From Halosimplex amylolyticum (GTDB taxonomy: Archaea; Halobacteriota; Halobacteria; Halobacteriales; Haloarculaceae), in the NCBI RefSeq assembly GCF_051414035.1, contig NZ_JBLKNW010000002.1, forward strand, positions 434,001-498,000: 64,000 bases of DNA, given 5' to 3'. The first letter of the stretch is position 1. Every line of letters begins with the position of its first letter. The notes beneath the pieces are model-generated. The model was given only the letters and a program-made list of their open reading frames with translations. It was not told the origin of the DNA and did no database searches. This document shows, in pieces, positions 61,820-64,000 of the stretch. The translations under genes and the position numbers were made by a program.

Positions 61820-63298
61820 TCAGCCGTGTCGGTCGAGCAGGGCTTCCGCGTGCACCTCCCGCCCCGTCTCGCGGAGGTGGTCGACGTACCCGTCGAGCGC
61901 GTCCCAGGTGTAGTACGGCCCCTTCTCGCGGAGGACCTCCCACATCGGGTCGGTGACGGCGTTCTCGGCGTCGGGATTCCCGCCGCGCTCACCGCTCGCG
62001 GCCTCGGACAGCCGCGCGTCGATCCAGCGCTGCAGGATGCTACGCCCCTCCCGGACGATTTCGGGGCGGTCGTCCGCGAGGTTCGTCGTCTCGTGGGGGT
62101 CCGCGGCGAGGTCGAACAGCATGACGTCCGCCAGGTCGCTCTTGAACGCGTCGTGGTAGGTCCTGAGCAGCAGCCAGTCGCCCCAGCGGACGCCCCGCTG
62201 GCAGGTCCAGGCCGCCTGGCCGAGCACGAGGCTGTCCCGGCCTCCTGGCTCCCCGTCGGTGGCCGCGCCGGCGAACGACCGGCCGTCCCAGCCCCCGGGG
62301 ACCTCGCCACCGGCGAGGTCGACGACGGTCGGCGTGAGGTCGAGCTGGTAACGTAACTCGTCGTCGGTCCCCGGTTCGATACCGGGCCCGCGGACGATCA
62401 GCGGGACGTTGCAGGTCTTGTCGTCGGCCGTCTGGTGGTCGCCGTACACGTTGAGTTCGCCGAGGTTCTCGCCGTGGTCGCCGCTGACGATCACGAGCGT
62501 CTCCTCGAACACGCCCTGCTCCCGCAGCAGTTCGAACAGCTTCCCGATGTGGTGGTCCATGAAGTGAACCCCCGCGTCGTAGCCGTCGACCAACGTCTCG
62601 AAGTCCTCGCGCGAGGAGACGTCAGCGGGCATCCGCGGCGCGTCCCGTTTGCCGCCCCAGCCGCGCAGGTCCTGCGCGGTGTGGGCGCCGCTCCCCTGGT
62701 AGTGCTCGGCGATCAGGTCGTCGGTCACCCAGTCGGGCCCCGGCTCGCCCGCGAACGGGCGGCCGTAGTCGAGCGGCGTGGTGTAGTCGGTGTGCGGGTC
62801 CCAGAAGTTCACGTGCAGGAACCAGTCGTCGTCCGCGCCGTTGTCGGCGAGCCAGTCGCGGGCGTGCGGGTACACCTCGTCCGCTCGTTCGTCGCCGCCG
62901 CCGCCCGTGTCGCGCAGTTCGTCGAACCCCTCGACGACCTGCCAGGCGTCGTGACGGGCGGGGAACGGACTGACCATCGCGGTGTCGAGGCCCGCCTCCG
63001 AGAGGACCGTCGCGAGCGTCCGGAACCGCCGGGGATAGCGCTCGCCGCGGCGGGCGCCGTACCGGCGGGGATCCGCGTTGCGGCCGCCGTGGTTGACGAC
63101 GCCCGTGTGAAACCCGAACCGCCCGGTGTAGAACGCCGTCCGCGAGGGGAGACAGGGCGCGTCCGAGGTGTAGACGTTCGTGAACGTCCGCCCGTCGGCG
63201 GCGAGGGCGTCGACGTTCGGCGACGTCTCCCGGTGATAGCCGTAACACCCGAGATGGTCCGGTCGCAGCGAGTCACAGTCGACGTACAGGATCCGCAT
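61820..63298 (-). CDS. Sulfatase (formylglycine-type arylsulfatase family)
   Basis: This is a 492-residue sulfatase. The N-terminal MRILYVDCDSLRPDHLGCYG contains metal-binding Asp residues. The active-site sequence CLPSRTAFYTGR has Cys49, the residue modified to formylglycine. VIVSGDHGENLGE supplies further metal ligands, and WDGRSFAG and HETTNLADDRPEI are typical of the C-terminal region. No signal peptide is seen, so it probably acts in the cytoplasm. It converges on the PIG-L gene with a 76-base gap. Some family members are phosphodiesterases or phosphonate hydrolases; the CxPSR motif favours sulfatase. Confidence 0.94.
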   Translation of the reverse strand: MRILYVDCDSLRPDHLGCYGYHRETSPNVDALAADGRTFTNVYTSDAPCLPSRTAFYTGRFGFHTGVVNHGGRNADPRRYGARRGERYPRRFRTLATVLSEAGLDTAMVSPFPARHDAWQVVEGFDELRDTGGGGDERADEVYPHARDWLADNGADDDWFLHVNFWDPHTDYTTPLDYGRPFAGEPGPDWVTDDLIAEHYQGSGAHTAQDLRGWGGKRDAPRMPADVSSREDFETLVDGYDAGVHFMDHHIGKLFELLREQGVFEETLVIVSGDHGENLGELNVYGDHQTADDKTCNVPLIVRGPGIEPGTDDELRYQLDLTPTVVDLAGGEVPGGWDGRSFAGAATDGEPGGRDSLVLGQAAWTCQRGVRWGDWLLLRTYHDAFKSDLADVMLFDLAADPHETTNLADDRPEIVREGRSILQRWIDARLSEAASGERGGNPDAENAVTDPMWEVLREKGPYYTWDALDGYVDHLRETGREVHAEALLDRHG

Positions 63299-63438
63299 GC
63301 CGGGAGTCCTCCGGGAGCGGTCAAATCGTTTTTGCTCGCGGCGAGCCGGTAGACGGCTCGGTCGACGGCCCGGCCCGCCGTGCCGGGCGGATCCGGACGG
63401 GGATTTATGCCGGCGCGGGAGAAACGGACCGACCGCGA

Positions 63439-64000
63439 ATGTCAGACAACGATACTGTCGTCTTCGAGTCGCCGGAGACGGTAACCGTCGAACGGCGCGA
63501 CGTCCCCGTGCCCGACGCCGACGAAGTACTCGTCGAGAGTCGGCGAACGCTCGTCAGCACGGGAACCGAACTCACGATCCTGTCCGGGGAGTACCCGGCG
63601 GACTCGCGGTGGGACCACTACGACTACCCCTTCGTGCCCGGCTACAACAACGTCGGCACCGTCGTCGAGGTCGGTGACGACGTCGAAGCGATCGACGAGG
63701 GACAGCGAGTCGCGACCCTCGGCTCGCACGCTCGCTACGTGACCGTCTCCGCGGACGCCTGCCGCCCGCTTCCAGACGGCGTCTCCGACGAGGAGGCGGC
63801 GTTTTTCACCATCGCCGAGATCGTGATGAACGGAGTCCGGCGGGGCGAGGTCGCCTTCGGCGAGTCGACGGTCGTGTTCGGTCTCGGACTGCTCGGCCAG
63901 CTCGCCGTCCGGGTCTGCGAGCTCGCGGGCGCCCGGCCAGTCGTCGGCGTCGACCCGAGCGCGCCGCGGGTCGGCTACCTGCCCGACCGGCCGTCCGTTA
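63439..64000 (+). CDS. Zinc-binding/MDR-type dehydrogenase, N-terminal part
   Basis: The first 187 residues are visible before the window ends. It starts MSDNDTVVFESPETVTVERRDVPVP. The segment TLVSTGTELTILSGEYP replaces the usual zinc-ligand GICGSD, so the catalytic zinc Cys is absent. This resembles the bacteriochlorophyllide/threonine-dehydrogenase-like MDR proteins that lack zinc. PGYNNVGTVVEVGDDVEAIDEGQRV and the Rossmann motif VFGLGLLGQLAVRV are clear. A TATA-like gatttatgcc lies about 32-41 bases upstream. It is divergent from the sulfatase gene. Confidence 0.9.
   Translation, partial: MSDNDTVVFESPETVTVERRDVPVPDADEVLVESRRTLVSTGTELTILSGEYPADSRWDHYDYPFVPGYNNVGTVVEVGDDVEAIDEGQRVATLGSHARYVTVSADACRPLPDGVSDEEAAFFTIAEIVMNGVRRGEVAFGESTVVFGLGLLGQLAVRVCELAGARPVVGVDPSAPRVGYLPDRPSV

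Noticed and set aside
1..64000. tRNA genes, CRISPR arrays, insertion sequences, prophage genes
   Set aside because: I looked in the larger spacers for T-loop/cloverleaf patterns, regularly spaced repeats and transposase or integrase motifs and found none I could support. The 28- and 18-base repeats are contiguous tandem repeats without spacers.

Overview
The window is a high-GC haloarchaeal chromosome segment (class Halobacteria). The evidence is the acidic proteins (Asp/Glu-rich, Lys-poor), the archaeal gene set (thermosome, A-type ATP synthase, aRF1, a bacteriorhodopsin, AbrB-type PhoU), many leaderless genes with a TATA-like element 25-35 bases before the start codon, and Tat-exported lipoproteins. 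Genus cannot be fixed from the sequence alone. No tRNA, rRNA, CRISPR array or transposase was recognised.

1-10.6 kb is mostly housekeeping: the 5' end of a thermosome gene, a membrane protein resembling heme-copper oxidase subunit I or NnrS, a zinc-ribbon protein, a short-chain polyprenyl diphosphate synthase, a HAD hydrolase, the etfBA electron-transfer flavoprotein pair, a membrane-anchored winged-helix protein facing a secreted coiled-coil protein, and a quinone-methyltransferase-like gene.

10.6-27.7 kb holds the ATP synthase locus in the order H-I-K-E-C-F-A-B, then about 7.5 kb of other DNA, then subunit D. The interrupting DNA has two parts. The first is an AT-rich island (about 19.5-21.3 kb) with decayed ORFs, a Tat-exported protein with a glycine-rich hydrophobic hairpin, and a two-helix membrane peptide. 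The second is a compact rhodopsin module: bat (pseudo-receiver, LOV, GAF and HTH_10 domains), bop (a proton-pump bacteriorhodopsin with a Bat-type upstream activator sequence), crtY (lycopene to beta-carotene) and brp/blh (beta-carotene to retinal). A light-driven proton pump, its likely light-sensing activator and its chromophore pathway therefore sit inside the locus of the enzyme that uses the proton gradient.

28-43 kb carries release factor aRF1, a MinD-like ATPase, an AIM24-family protein, argS, a coiled-coil protein, and a complete phosphate-uptake operon on the minus strand (pstS-pstC-pstA-pstB-phoU plus an AbrB-PhoU fusion), followed by a metallophosphoesterase pair. 43-51.3 kb is a tightly overlapping dipeptide/oligopeptide-type ABC transporter operon (binding protein, two permeases, two ATPases) ending in an inositol-monophosphatase-family gene. 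The second ATPase has two unusual insertions.

51.3-64 kb is more accessory in character. After a degenerate stretch come RidA, a double GNAT protein and an IclR regulator. The regulator is divergent from a threonine ammonia-lyase gene whose upstream region holds 28-base tandem repeats. A probable catabolic cluster follows: zinc alcohol dehydrogenase, glutamine-amidotransferase-like protein, two Gfo/Idh/MocA oxidoreductases, a PIG-L/LmbE deacetylase, a formylglycine-type sulfatase and a second medium-chain dehydrogenase cut by the window end. Its composition suggests breakdown of a sulfated and/or N-acylated sugar-like compound, but the substrate cannot be read from the sequence.
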